Source: an uncultured Faecalicatena sp.
GTDB lineage: Bacteria; Bacillota; Clostridia; Lachnospirales; Lachnospiraceae
Length of the DNA: 64,000 bases
Direction: 5' to 3'
Assembly: GCA_948468385.1 (NCBI GenBank)
Contig: CAOKHZ010000007.1
Span: forward strand, 1-64,000
The number at the start of each line of letters is the position of its first letter. Position 1 is the stretch's first letter. This document shows, in pieces, positions 18,272 through 25,337 of the stretch. A model generated the notes under the pieces. It was not told where the DNA came from, did not search any database, and was given only the letters and a program-made list of their open reading frames with translations. Both the position numbers and the translations under genes were made by a program.

Positions 18272-18436
18272 ATGAAAAAACTGCTAAAATTATTGATTAA
18301 AATTTCCTGTATAACGTTAGGAGTACTATTTACGATTTATATGCTGAATCTGGATATGAAAGTCGTGGGATTTATCTATACCTGGCTCAACAAGTTCCAT
18401 GACAAGAAAGATTCCTTGCGGGATATCCAGTTCTAG
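18272..18436 (+). CDS. small single-helix membrane protein (copy 1)
   Basis: A 54-residue frame starting at an ATG 6 bases after GGGAG. It has a basic start (MKKLLKLLIK), one hydrophobic helix (ISCITLGVLFTIYMLNLD) and a charged tail. Its stop codon overlaps the GTG start of the next gene by one base. A similar protein lies in the opposite gene set at 19763-19978, sharing the pattern ILFTI-x3-NLD-x-K followed by LNK. Conservation of a tiny gene in both sets argues that it is real and part of the system, perhaps tethering the enzymes to the membrane. No known family is recognised. Confidence 0.7.
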   Translation: MKKLLKLLIKISCITLGVLFTIYMLNLDMKVVGFIYTWLNKFHDKKDSLRDIQF

Positions 18437-19164
18437 TGAAGCTGTTTGACTCCGTCATCACCGCCACGCAGACGCAACTTGATGCTTTTACGCCCCAAGT
18501 CTGGGACTACGAGGAACGTAAAGCCTGGCCGGACGTTGGCGTGAGTGAATTGGTACTGCAACGGGACGCGGCCTACGAGCTGGGAGGCAGCGGATTTCCC
18601 GCGGTAAACTTTACTTGTGTGACGACGGATAGCGATTTCATTGATCAAAATCAAGTACTGCTATATGGTTCGGATTTGGGGCGGCTGAAAAAAGACGCCC
18701 CTTACGCCAGAATCGCCTTGTTGCAGATAAAGCCTTTGGAAGGCGACGACGAGGCGGCCTATCGCGCCATCCGGGACATGGAATTCGTAAAATACCACGT
18801 ATTTCCCAAAGGATATATGTTTCGCATTTCCTCCGGGGACTTTCGGGAGCAGGTACGGGTGAGCAAAACCGCCTTGCGCAACGGAATTTCCTTCCAAGGC
18901 GTGGGTTTCGACTTTATCAGGCAATATTTAAAGAATCCAAACATCGTAAAGGTAAAACTCATCTTTGTCACGGAGCCGAAAGCTCCCTATAAACTGTTTC
19001 AGGACAGCGCGAAAAAGGCGAACGACATCACCAAGACACTGACGCACATCTTGGACGGGATGGCAACTGACTGTAGCGCTTGCAATTTGAAGCCCATATG
19101 CGACGAGGTGGAAGGCATGCGGGAATTACATTTCAAGCAGGCGAAAAAAGGAAAAGCACATTAA
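18436..19164 (+). CDS. protein related to the middle/A-cluster-proximal part of acetyl-CoA synthase beta
   Basis: A 242-residue soluble protein. From about residue 45 onward its order of motifs resembles the CdhC/AcsB region just before the A-cluster: YELGGSGFPAV, then NQVLLYGSDL, a conserved basic patch RVSKTALRNG, FVTEPK, and finally TDCSACNLKPIC with cysteines at 213, 216 and 222. AcsB has a comparable CxxC and a following Cys, but this protein ends before the remaining nickel ligands. So it resembles an isolated domain rather than an active synthase. The similarity is judged by eye from memory of AcsB. GTG start, overlapping the small membrane protein gene. Confidence 0.55.
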   Translation: MKLFDSVITATQTQLDAFTPQVWDYEERKAWPDVGVSELVLQRDAAYELGGSGFPAVNFTCVTTDSDFIDQNQVLLYGSDLGRLKKDAPYARIALLQIKPLEGDDEAAYRAIRDMEFVKYHVFPKGYMFRISSGDFREQVRVSKTALRNGISFQGVGFDFIRQYLKNPNIVKVKLIFVTEPKAPYKLFQDSAKKANDITKTLTHILDGMATDCSACNLKPICDEVEGMRELHFKQAKKGKAH

Positions 19165-19185
19165 TCTTTTCTTCATAACTACTCG

Positions 19186-19225
19186 CAAGGGAGGCCGTAA
19201 CCCCTACGGATTACGTCCTCCCTTG
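19186..19225. terminator. hairpin between convergent gene sets
   Basis: A 9-bp stem (CAAGGGAGG / CCTCCCTTG) is extended by CGTAA / TTACG around a small loop. It lies between the two convergent operons. It lacks a long T-run, so strength as an intrinsic terminator is uncertain. Confidence 0.55.
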
Positions 19226-19228
19226 TGA

Positions 19229-19426
19229 TTAACGCTCCACTGGCTCCACCAGAATCTTATTTTCCATCAAGTCCATGTTACGAAGCTTTCCCTCATATTC
19301 CGTGCGGATTCCCATGATATCAATAAACGTCAGCTTGTCTTGCTGAATCGAAACATTTGCCACGTTGCGGCACAAGAGTTCTTCCTCCCCTTGCGGCCGC
19401 CGCACGTACACGGCAGAAAGACACAT
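19229..19426 (-). CDS. CooT-like nickel-binding protein
   Basis: A 65-residue protein beginning MCLSAVY, with the cysteine at position 2 that defines CooT proteins, and the small beta-barrel pattern NVANVSIQQDKLTFIDI followed by GKLRNMDLMENKILVE. CooT from Rhodospirillum is 66 residues and helps deliver nickel to CO dehydrogenase. The ATG at 19426 places Cys at residue 2 and follows GGGGGAG. It lies 5 bases after the histidine-rich gene, so the two are surely co-transcribed. Together with CooC and the His-rich protein this recreates a cooC-T-J set without cooS. Confidence 0.75.
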   Translation of the reverse strand: MCLSAVYVRRPQGEEELLCRNVANVSIQQDKLTFIDIMGIRTEYEGKLRNMDLMENKILVEPVER

Positions 19427-19431
19427 GCTTC

Positions 19432-19728
19432 TCACTCCCCCTTCAACCCGGATAGCACCTGAGCGATTTTCTCATTGCCCCGTCCAAAATCTTCCACGGC
19501 GGCATAAATCAACTCTGCTTTCTCCTGCGGAAGGTTCGCCGCCAAGTCCTTCAACTCCTCGGCATGATGCCGGTTATGCCCCAACATGTACTCCAGCAAA
19601 GCCAGCACCTCCTTGTCGGAGACATCCTGAGCGTGGCCATGCAGATGTTCGTGCCCGTGATCGTGATGATGTCCGTGATCACCTGCGTGATTTTGCTCGT
19701 GTACGTTATCATGCCCATGCGTGTGCAT
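19432..19728 (-). CDS. histidine-rich CooJ-like metal-binding protein
   Basis: A 98-residue protein with 14 histidines in the first 32 residues (for example HGHHHDHGHEHLHGH at 18-32), then a helical domain with GHNRHHAEEL. CooJ has a comparable histidine-rich metal-storage segment, there at the C-terminus. Here it is N-terminal, so homology is not certain and the shared property may be only composition. AAAGGAGGGG lies 6 bases before the ATG at 19728. It sits between the small membrane protein and the CooT-like gene. Nickel storage or delivery is the natural inference; zinc or cobalt cannot be excluded. Confidence 0.65.
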   Translation of the reverse strand: MHTHGHDNVHEQNHAGDHGHHHDHGHEHLHGHAQDVSDKEVLALLEYMLGHNRHHAEELKDLAANLPQEKAELIYAAVEDFGRGNEKIAQVLSGLKGE

Positions 19729-19762
19729 GGCAATCCCCTCCTTTCTACTGTCAAAATACCCT

Positions 19763-19978
19763 TCACTGGTTCCGCCCTTTGATGGATTCCGCAAAATCCT
19801 TGCTCGGCATCACGTCGTAGTGGTACTTGTTCAAAATCGGCATAATCCGATAAAACAACTTGGTATCCAAATTAAAATAAAATATCGTAAAAAGTATCGC
19901 ATATGCCGCCAACGCGATTTTTACTATCAGCCAGACCAAACGCTTGATAGGACAACCGCAAGTTGTCTGCTTGCCCAT
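19763..19978 (-). CDS. small single-helix membrane protein (copy 2)
   Basis: A 71-residue protein: a short head with CGCP, one hydrophobic helix (LVWLIVKIALAAYAILFTIF) and a tail NLDTKLFYRIMPILNKYHYD. GGGAGG lies 7 bases before the chosen ATG at 19978. The helix end and following NLD-x-K and LNK elements match the 54-residue protein at 18272-18436, so these are paralogues, one in each dehydratase gene set. The extra N-terminal CxC could bind metal. No named family is recognised. Confidence 0.7.
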   Translation of the reverse strand: MGKQTTCGCPIKRLVWLIVKIALAAYAILFTIFYFNLDTKLFYRIMPILNKYHYDVMPSKDFAESIKGRNQ

Positions 19979-20095
19979 AGTCATTCCTCCCTTCATATTG
20001 CAATTAAGCACTCTGTAACCATACTCTGGTCACTTATATGGCCTCTACCCCGCACCTATTGGCAGGTATTCCGCGAGCCGTGCAAAGCCACATCT

Positions 20096-21883
20096 TTACC
20101 AGCCCCGACTATCATCAATCTCCAGAAGGGACGGATCCAGCGGTTCCTCGCCCATGACCGTGAACATGTAGTCGTTCACAATCTTGCGCATCTCGGCGCG
20201 CTCCACCGTCCGATGATCCAAAAGTTCGTGCGGCACCCAGATGGCGTGAATGTCCCTCTTACGATACTCGTCCTCGAACACGCCGTGAAGCTCCTGCGCT
20301 CCTTTGCAGGCCACCTGGTCGAACATGATGACCATGTCACAATTAAACTGCTCCATCGTGTCAAACACCTCGAGGAAATGCTCGTAACCGCCCACGGCGT
20401 GGGTACGCATCGCGCCCTTTTCATACATCTTGGCAAAATCAAGCAGGCACTGGTCACGATCCGAAGTGTCGATGATGTTGTGTCCCATCAACGAGTCCAT
20501 GTTAATCACCACGTTAATGCCCCAGCAATTGTACAGCCAGGTCGTCATGTAGGAATAATACAACGGCGCGCAAGACCATACCAGAGCGCGGTGGCGGGTC
20601 ATCGGAAACGTCACGATCTGTTTACTGACGCAACGATCCATGATCAGTTTGACCTTCCTGTCCGTCCTATGAAAGACCGGACGCTCGCCCACGTAAAAAT
20701 AGAAGATGCGGTAAAGCGCCTGCGCCACGGAGGACACCGGGCTATAAGGCGTTTTCGCCGCCACGTCCCACTTCTCCAGTTCAAAACGAGTCTGGTCATT
20801 AAACTTCTCAATTCGTTTATAGAACGTATCCCAATCCCACTTCATGTTCAAATGCGTTTCCATGAACTTGATGCACTCCAAAAACTCGTCAATCGTGTAC
20901 TGGTGCAATTCGTCCTCGTCATGCCGCATCGGCGCCGGGAAGGAATGGAACGGCTTGTTAAAGTAAAGTTCCTGCAAAATGGACGTTCCCACGGAACCGT
21001 CACAAGCCATGTTGTTGGCAATAAAACACGGGCTGAAATCCGGATAGTCATCCCGCACGCAGATTCCTGACTCGGCCGCGCACAAGGAACAAGCATCCGG
21101 CGGCAGCCCCACCGACTCCACCGCGTCGATGTACCACGGTATCGTCTGCTAGTTCACATGATTCTGCAAGAAACAAGTCGTCAACTGCACGCAGATGTCG
21201 TCCTTCAACTCAGGAAAGCCATAGGCAATATGCCCCGGAACCGTCTCGTCGTGTTGGAGCGTCTTGTACCAGCGTTCATTGCGCTTTCCGCCATGAAGCT
21301 TTGCATCGGCCAAAAACTGTGCATTAAGCTGACGGACGGAATCGTCAAACATGGCCAGGAAATGCAACGCGCTGGCTCGAAGCGCCGGCCCGCGCATTCC
21401 TTCATTTCCCCTGTCCACCCAGGAAATGCCGGAGAGATACGTCTCCATCCAGCGATAACGCCATAAGCCCTTGATAAAATAAATGTTCCCCTGGGCCAGA
21501 GTCCTTCCGATAAGCCCCAACATCCGAAGCCACACGGTAAAATAATAATTGGTGTCCACCACGCCGCGCCATTCTCGATGCTTGTAGACCCCCGTATCCC
21601 CGATGTACAACTCGCCCAGCCGACGCTCCCCGTGAGGAACGCCGTATAGAAAATCGCGAGCCAGCTTCAAGGCCTTCTCGCCGCTTACGGACACTTGTCC
21701 GTCCTTACGCACGATTGGCGTATATTCGTCAATAATTCGATCCGCGTGAGCCTTGGAGAAAAATTTTTCCCGGTCAGGTCCGTCATAAATCGGCGCGCAG
21801 AAATCTTTCACGATATTGCCGGCGGTATGTACCGTGCCCCTTACCGCTTTGGCGGCGGCGGCAATCTTCTTTACTGCTTTCAT
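20096..21883 (-). pseudogene. 2-hydroxyacyl-CoA dehydratase family subunit, long type (copy 2), interrupted by an in-frame TAG
   Basis: One continuous 596-codon frame is interrupted only by a TAG at 21151-21149 (codon 245). Both halves align to the 579-residue paralogue at 15638-17377 with no gap across the stop: VFLVSEIDQLIC there matches CFLQNHVN-stop-QTI here, so the TAG sits where the paralogue has Gln226 (CAG). The downstream part keeps cysteines in LPPDACSLCAAESG and ACDGSVG. Options are a recent nonsense mutation, a sequencing error, suppression or readthrough, or a pyrrolysine codon. I see no frameshift or other decay. If not read through, the product is a 244-residue fragment. Confidence 0.75.
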
Positions 21884-23079
21884 GATTCTCCAGCTCCCTT
21901 CTGTATTTTTTTAATCTCCAGGCTTTCGACAAAGGCCTGAAACCGCGTACGCAACTGTCCAAAGGCATTATTGTTATAATCCTTTTCTATCGAGCAACAC
22001 GGAATCCCATAGTCACCCGTCAAAATCAGGCTATCCGCCACGCGCTCGTACCCCCAGTATTCGCAGAACTTCATCTGTTCCAATATGACGCCGTCCGCAT
22101 GATATTCGTCATACAAATTCTTAAGGTAACGCTTCCTGCCATGAACCACCTCCGTGCCCATGTAACGCGGGCACTCGCTATGTTCCAAATAATGACGGGC
22201 AATAGATTTGAGCACCGGCTCCCCTTCTTTCAACACAATGGGCTCCCGTCCCGGCAGTGAACCGTAACAATGGCGATCCGCCACCACCAACGCGCCGCAG
22301 CTCTCAATCAGCTTGGTAAATTCAGGGTCGTCATTCTCGCTGCCGGCCAACACCACGCGCACTTTCCAGCCCGGCTTTTCATCCGGTTCCCGGGTCTTCA
22401 GCTCCTCCAACGTTTCCCGCAGCTTGTCAATGACGAGATATTTCGGGCAGACCAATGATACCAGGTTGATAACATGAAATTCATATCCGGTAATCGGCGG
22501 GTTGGGCAGTTTCCGCATTTCCCCGATTTCTGAAATAATCCCGCACAACTCATTATGCTCCTTGACGGCGGCAAGGACGGCCTCGTCCGAAATGTCGACT
22601 CCGAGCCTTTCATGTAACGGTTCCAGCACATAATTCCGAAGCTGCGTGGCGTAGTGGTCGACGTTGCTGCGCACCTCCTTCTTGTGCGGCACGTCAATGA
22701 ACGTCACGAAAAACTTTGGATTGTCCACCAACCCCAATATTTCAAGATGCTCTTGGAAACGATTGGTAGCGGTACAAGTCTCGGTAGCAAGCTGGGCGTC
22801 TAAAAAATGGTATCCGCCCTCAATGGCCCTCTCAAGCAAGGATCTGGCATACGGGCAACTACGGTTGGACATGTAATAACTGGCGATGTCCGGGGACGAA
22901 CTTCTCGGCGCCCTCAAGCGGACGCTAAAACATCCTGGCAAATCCAAAAGAACCTCCGGCATAAAATAGCAGGTATACCCCAAGGCCAGCCGCCCCTCCT
23001 CCTTGGCCTGCCGTACCAGCACGTTATTTGCTTCTTGCAGCAAATCTTCAAATTCGATTAAATACTTTAAGTCTCTCAC
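21880..23079 (-). CDS. 2-hydroxyacyl-CoA dehydratase / benzoyl-CoA reductase family subunit, short type (copy 2)
   Basis: A 399-residue paralogue of the protein at 14442-15644, similar from end to end. It opens with RDLKYLIEFEDLLQEANN and has cysteine segments CPYARSLLERAIEGG, DRHCYGSLPGRE and EQMKFCEYWGYERV in the same places. It overlaps the long-type gene by 4 bases (ATGA). This is the first gene of the minus-strand set, driven by the promoter at 23167-23194. The set has no activase of its own, so it presumably depends on the one at 17453-18250. Confidence 0.8.
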   Translation of the reverse strand: MRDLKYLIEFEDLLQEANNVLVRQAKEEGRLALGYTCYFMPEVLLDLPGCFSVRLRAPRSSSPDIASYYMSNRSCPYARSLLERAIEGGYHFLDAQLATETCTATNRFQEHLEILGLVDNPKFFVTFIDVPHKKEVRSNVDHYATQLRNYVLEPLHERLGVDISDEAVLAAVKEHNELCGIISEIGEMRKLPNPPITGYEFHVINLVSLVCPKYLVIDKLRETLEELKTREPDEKPGWKVRVVLAGSENDDPEFTKLIESCGALVVADRHCYGSLPGREPIVLKEGEPVLKSIARHYLEHSECPRYMGTEVVHGRKRYLKNLYDEYHADGVILEQMKFCEYWGYERVADSLILTGDYGIPCCSIEKDYNNNAFGQLRTRFQAFVESLEIKKIQKGAGES

Positions 23080-23166
23080 AGGGTCTCTTTCCCCCTTTCC
23101 TTCTTACTCTCACAAGCTAAAAAACTGTGAGGCCTTTATCAGTTTCGAACAATAACCATCATCTTT

Positions 23167-23194
23167 ATTATACATGTTTTACAAAAAAAGTCGA
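23167..23194 (-). promoter_or_regulatory. promoter of the second dehydratase-type operon
   Basis: On the minus strand TCGACT (23194-23189), a 16-base spacer and a perfect TATAAT (23172-23167), about 90 bases before the first start codon. Confidence 0.65.
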
Positions 23195-23241
23195 GCATTT
23201 CCAAATAAATTGTTTACTTTTCTCAAAAATTTTACCGGCGT

Positions 23242-23260
23242 AACAAAGAGTCCGGCTTGC
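23242..23260. repeat. 19-base interspersed repeat, copy A
   Basis: AACAAAGAGTCCGGCTTGC is identical to 39010-39028, inside the decayed pgi region. Two copies this long are unlikely by chance in 64 kb. Confidence 0.6.
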
Positions 23261-23262
23261 GC

Positions 23263-24096
23263 TCATCCTCTTAAAACCGTGCCTCCCTTTCGATACTCAC
23301 TCGGCAATATCCCATATTTTTTGCGAAACGCCTTGGCAAACGCCTTACTGTTTGGGAAACCATTGTCCAAGGCAATTTCCCCGATTGGGTGCTCCGTGTT
23401 CATCAGTTCTTTCGACGCATACTCCAACCGTACGTCTTGTAAATAAGACTTATAATTAATCCCGGCATATTTTTGGAACATCCGCGATAAATAAGCAGGG
23501 GCATAGCCGAAAATTTCCGAGAGTGTTTCCAGTGACAATTCCTCCGCATAATGCTCTTTGATATAAGTAGTGATGGAAGATAACTTAGATAGTTTTTTGT
23601 TTCTTTTGACCATGTCTTCGTTTACTTCCAACTCGCGATACTGCGTAACCAACAAATACAGAAACATAAAATATTGGCTTTTCACCTTCATTTCATATCC
23701 GCAACGTTTTTCCGTATAAAATTCGAACATCTCCCCAATCAGGCTCGCAGCCGCTCGGTCATGCTCCTTGGAATGATGCGCGAAACGAATAAATTGATCC
23801 CCGGTAAAATAATCCTCGAACGTCTTTAACGGAATCTGCAATACGACCGTCCGATTCGGCACCGGAGAATAAATCGAATGGATTTCATTGGAATTTACCA
23901 AGATAATGTCGCCCGCCCTCAGCGGATGCTCCTCCTCATTTATAAAAAACTGCAAACCGCCCTCGAGCACCGCAAAAATTTCAATCGAACGGTGCCAATG
24001 CTTTTCACGATAATAATTGCCCTCGCCGCCCTCGAACAGAAACATTTTAAACGGCAAATCCGCATTTGGCATGACTAATTCATGATGAAACTGCAT
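23263..24096 (-). CDS. AraC family transcriptional regulator with cupin sensor (A)
   Basis: A 277-residue regulator from the ATG at 24096, which follows GAGGAGA. The N-terminal cupin domain shows EKHWHRSIEIFAVLEGGLQF and GDIILVNSNEIHSI. The C-terminal half has two helix-turn-helix motifs, LSLETLSEIFGYAPAYLSRMF and IGEIALDNGFPNSKAFAKAF. Such proteins usually sense a sugar and activate adjacent genes. It forms a tandem pair with the regulator at 24156-25082, divergent from the GH31 glucosidase. It could equally control the dehydratase operon immediately downstream. Confidence 0.85.
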   Translation of the reverse strand: MQFHHELVMPNADLPFKMFLFEGGEGNYYREKHWHRSIEIFAVLEGGLQFFINEEEHPLRAGDIILVNSNEIHSIYSPVPNRTVVLQIPLKTFEDYFTGDQFIRFAHHSKEHDRAAASLIGEMFEFYTEKRCGYEMKVKSQYFMFLYLLVTQYRELEVNEDMVKRNKKLSKLSSITTYIKEHYAEELSLETLSEIFGYAPAYLSRMFQKYAGINYKSYLQDVRLEYASKELMNTEHPIGEIALDNGFPNSKAFAKAFRKKYGILPSEYRKGGTVLRG

Positions 24097-24155
24097 TGTC
24101 TCGTATCTCCTCGCTTTCCCCATTTTCCTTGCGCTTTGGCCACGTTGAATTGCCG

Positions 24156-25082
24156 TCATTTCGCCTTTGCGCCCAGGCCGCCGCGCTCCTGGATTTGTCT
24201 CCGGTATTCCCGCGGGGTCACCCCTTCCTCTTTCTTAAACTGGCGGATAAAATAACTCACATTGTCAAACCCGCAATCCAAACTAATTTCCAACACCGGC
24301 TTCGTCGTGTCACGAAGCATTTCCCTTGCCCGCTCCAGTCGGTACGAAATCAAATACTGTATTGGCGGCACTCCCGCAATTTCCTTGAAAAAATGACACA
24401 AATACTGCGGATTGCACCGTACTTGCACGGCCATGTCGTCCAACGTGACCTTTTCCGAAACATGTTCCCGCATATATGTGACAATTCGCTTATAACGGTC
24501 AATTTTCTCCTTCTCCGCCGCACTAAGTACGGTTTCGGTAGAAATTATTTTGTTTTTTTTCTTTAATAAAAATAGCAATTGATAAAGATTGAATTTCGCC
24601 TCTAAATATTCCGCGTCGTCAGGATAATAAGGAAAGCGGCAAAGCCGTTCAAAAACAACTCTTATTTCCTCATATCCGTCCTCTCCCGCCCTGATAATGT
24701 GCGGCAACGACTCCACTCCCGCCAAAATCGGCCCTATCAGCTTTTCTTCAATCACGTCATGATAGGCAAACTTCAAAATATGCGGATTAAAGATTACCGC
24801 GTCGTGCGCCGTCCCCGGATGGCACCCTTCCAACCGGTGCAGTTCCCCGCTATTGACAAAGCAAAAGTCACCCTCCCGCAACATTTCGTTTTCCAGATTC
24901 AACTCCATCCAAAGCGTCCCCTTGCGAATATACAACAACTCCACCTCGTGGTGCCAATGACGTTCCACCAGAAAGCCCTCGGCATACTGTGGCGTCTGCT
25001 CCGGTGAAAAATGTAGCCTTACCAACGGCTTTTCCGCCGTCCCGTGCCATGCGTCTTCCTCCAAAGAATTTTCTTTGTTCAT
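24156..25082 (-). CDS. AraC family transcriptional regulator with cupin sensor (B)
   Basis: A 308-residue regulator with a cupin sensor (ERHWHHEVELLYIRKGTLWM; GDFCFVNSGELHRL) and two C-terminal helix-turn-helix motifs (VTLDDMAVQVRCNPQYLCHFF; VLEISLDCGFDNVSYFIRQF). It is a paralogue of the next gene downstream, 59 bases away on the same transcript. The divergent GH31 gene is the most likely target. Ligand unknown. Confidence 0.85.
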   Translation of the reverse strand: MNKENSLEEDAWHGTAEKPLVRLHFSPEQTPQYAEGFLVERHWHHEVELLYIRKGTLWMELNLENEMLREGDFCFVNSGELHRLEGCHPGTAHDAVIFNPHILKFAYHDVIEEKLIGPILAGVESLPHIIRAGEDGYEEIRVVFERLCRFPYYPDDAEYLEAKFNLYQLLFLLKKKNKIISTETVLSAAEKEKIDRYKRIVTYMREHVSEKVTLDDMAVQVRCNPQYLCHFFKEIAGVPPIQYLISYRLERAREMLRDTTKPVLEISLDCGFDNVSYFIRQFKKEEGVTPREYRRQIQERGGLGAKAK

Positions 25083-25237
25083 AACGATCCCCCTCTTTGG
25101 CTTCTTCTCAAGGGCTTTTGTTTCCCGCTTTCACGCGGTCGCCCCTTTCTCCCCGCTTTTCACGATTCGACCGACTCGCAAGCCGCGAAACCACTCGCCT
25201 TTGGCGCGTACCGCCCTTTTCGCAATATTGTGTTATT

Positions 25238-25266
25238 ATTGTATGAAATAATGCAAGATATTTCAA
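25238..25266 (-). promoter_or_regulatory. promoter of the AraC pair
   Basis: On the minus strand TTGAAA (25266-25261), a 17-base spacer and TACAAT (25243-25238). The mRNA leader would be about 150 bases. The divergent glucosidase promoter must overlap this AT-rich stretch, but I see no clear -35 for it. Confidence 0.6.
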
Positions 25267-25337
25267 TCCCTTTATGATAAAAATATTATAAACACAAATC
25301 ACTGGACACTAAATGCTTTTCAAGGAGGTTATTTATC

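Noticed and set aside
11339-19164. Reading the region simply as a phenyllactate/reductive Stickland (fld) cluster
   Set aside because: The enoate reductase and activase fit, but no CoA-transferase FldA or acyl-CoA dehydrogenase is present, the large subunit is 579 residues and Coo-type genes are included, so the fld label is not supported.
19721-21070. A 449-codon plus-strand frame opposite the interrupted large subunit
   Set aside because: It lies antisense to a clearly homologous dehydratase subunit, lacks a ribosome-binding site and is rich in His/Arg as expected of a shadow frame.
20096-21883. Selenocysteine at the internal stop of the large subunit
   Set aside because: The codon is TAG, not TGA, and the paralogue has glutamine there, not cysteine.
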